NCBI GenBank assembly: GCA_018668795.1 | Contig: JABJBD010000175.1 | Coordinates: 1-7,951, forward strand | Source of the DNA: Candidatus Puniceispirillum sp. | Lineage (GTDB): Bacteria > Pseudomonadota > Alphaproteobacteria > Puniceispirillales > Puniceispirillaceae | Reading direction: 5' to 3' | Length of the DNA: 7,951 bases | Shown: piece after piece, positions 7,432 through 7,951 of the stretch | How the letters are laid out: every line of letters begins with the position of its first letter | Position numbering within the stretch: the first letter of the stretch is position 1 | Program-made: the position numbers and the translations under genes | Notes under the pieces: generated by a model | What the model was told of the DNA's origin: nothing | The model's input: only the letters and a program-made list of their open reading frames with translations | Database searches by the model: none

Positions 7432-7459
7432 TTTATACAACTTATAGAATACATGCCAA
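7432..7459 (-). promoter_or_regulatory. Probable sigma70-type promoter of the protease gene
   Basis: Read on the minus strand, TTGGCA (7459-7454) is followed after 16 bp by TATAAA (7437-7432), a good match to -35 and -10 boxes. Transcription would begin near 7425, giving a leader of about 85 bases to the ATG at 7341, or about 30 to the ATG at 7395. This is a motif match only. Confidence 0.5.
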
Positions 7460-7891
7460 CTGGATAGGCCATTACGGTATGTTTCGTATGTTAATAAAAG
7501 TTTAATATATATTAAAATATTGTTTATACGTGATTATATATTTAGCTATTTTGAGAATTCATTAGCTAACTAGGCTGAGAATGAAATTATGATTTTAAAT
7601 AAAATACAACCATTACGTTATTATATTTTGCGAATCGTTGGTTTTTCTTAGTTTTTTGTTAACCTTTCTAAAACAGAGTCCATATTGCCCGTATGCATGG
7701 TTATTTAAAATTGCAAATGTTGAAAAAAGGTAGCAACAAACCTGACCTAGTTAAAAAGATGACTGATTTGGTTACTAATTGATCATTTGCCTGATCAATC
7801 GCTTGGCAATAGATAACCAAACTGGCAGGGCAACGTCAGCGCGAATTTTAACATGCCTAATCACGGTCTGTGTGCATCAGTATGAAACCGA
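7460..7891. other. AT-rich intergenic stretch, no gene supported
   Basis: Between the protease promoter and the tRNA I see no supported protein gene. The part from about 7480 to 7660 is strikingly AT-rich compared with the genes. It holds TTAA-N7-TTAA at 7491-7505, the spacing of a CtrA box, and a perfect 16-bp palindrome, TTTAATATATATTAAA, at 7501-7516. A 29-codon reading frame at 7693-7782 lacks a ribosome site. The only strongly structured part is the nested inverted repeat at 7767-7821, listed separately. No clear terminator with a T-tract follows the tRNA on the minus strand. Confidence 0.55.
7767..7821. repeat. Nested inverted repeat with pseudoknot potential
   Basis: Two perfect 8-bp stems are nested. 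The outer one is TTTGGTTA (7767-7774) with TAACCAAA (7814-7821); the inner one is ATTGATCA (7778-7785) with TGATCAAT (7792-7799). The inner loop TTTGCC (7786-7791) contains TTGCC, which can also pair with GGCAA (7805-7809) in the 14-nt bulge between the stems, forming a closed pseudoknot. It lies about 70 bp beyond the 3' end of the tRNA-Arg. No T-tract follows on either strand, so an ordinary terminator is unlikely. An operator or part of a structured RNA are the alternatives; neither is proven. Confidence 0.5.
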
Positions 7892-7951
7892 TGGTGATCC
7901 CGGAGGGACTCGAACCCCCTACCTACAGATTAGGAATCTGTCGCTCTATCC
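7892..7951 (-). tRNA. tRNA-Arg (anticodon CCU), 5' part outside the window
   Basis: The minus strand reads from the D-loop (GGATAGAGC) through the anticodon arm ACAGA-TTCCTAA-TCTGT, a short variable region, the T-arm with loop TTCGAGT, and the acceptor strand CGGGATC followed by ACCA. The loop gives anticodon CCT (plus-strand AGG at 7932-7934), reading the AGG arginine codon. The CCA end appears to be encoded (7894-7892). About 60 of roughly 77 bases are visible; the 5' acceptor strand and first half of the D-arm lie past 7951. The 3' end faces the AT-rich stretch. Confidence 0.95.

Noticed and set aside
7693..7782. 29-codon reading frame starting MHGYLKLQMLKKGSNKPD
   Set aside because: It has no ribosome site, lies in AT-rich DNA where short open frames are common, resembles no family I know, and its stop falls inside the inverted repeat.

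Overview
The window looks like chromosomal DNA of a moderately AT-rich Gram-negative bacterium, most likely an alphaproteobacterium. The reasons are the style of the PanB, PanC and BKACE proteins, a lipoprotein subtilase with an autotransporter-like C-terminus, and the tRNA-Arg(CCU) sequence. A marine SAR116-like lineage would fit, but that is a guess from protein style and base composition. No mobile element, CRISPR array or rRNA is visible.

Layout. Positions 1-785 (minus) hold most of a beta-keto acid cleavage enzyme (BKACE, formerly DUF849), cut at its C-terminus by the window edge. After a 141-bp divergent gap comes a gamma-glutamyltransferase-family Ntn hydrolase without a signal peptide (927-2522, plus). 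A 151-bp gap carrying a direct repeat, a -10-like box and a hairpin leads into a tight plus-strand operon: panB (2674-3486), panC (3508-4356) and an Fe(II)/2-oxoglutarate oxygenase of the HalD/BesD type (4353-5135), which overlaps panC by ATGA. Converging on it with 16 bp between the stop codons is a large minus-strand gene (5152 to about 7341) for a lipoprotein subtilisin-like protease with a C-terminal beta-rich, autotransporter-like region. A very AT-rich, apparently non-coding stretch follows (about 7396-7891). It holds a likely promoter for the protease, a CtrA-like motif, a 16-bp palindrome and a nested inverted repeat with pseudoknot potential. The window ends inside a minus-strand tRNA-Arg(CCU).

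How the genes may work together. PanB makes ketopantoate and PanC joins pantoate to beta-alanine, so the operon feeds coenzyme A synthesis; panD and panE are not in the window. The translationally coupled oxygenase is the least explained member. Its intact His-X-Asp...His iron triad predicts a hydroxylase acting on a small, probably amino-acid-like substrate rather than a halogenase. BKACE enzymes consume acetyl-CoA and release a CoA ester, and the GGT-like protein may cleave a gamma-glutamyl or similar amide. A link between these two and the pantothenate operon is only a neighbourhood inference. The protease and tRNA appear unrelated.
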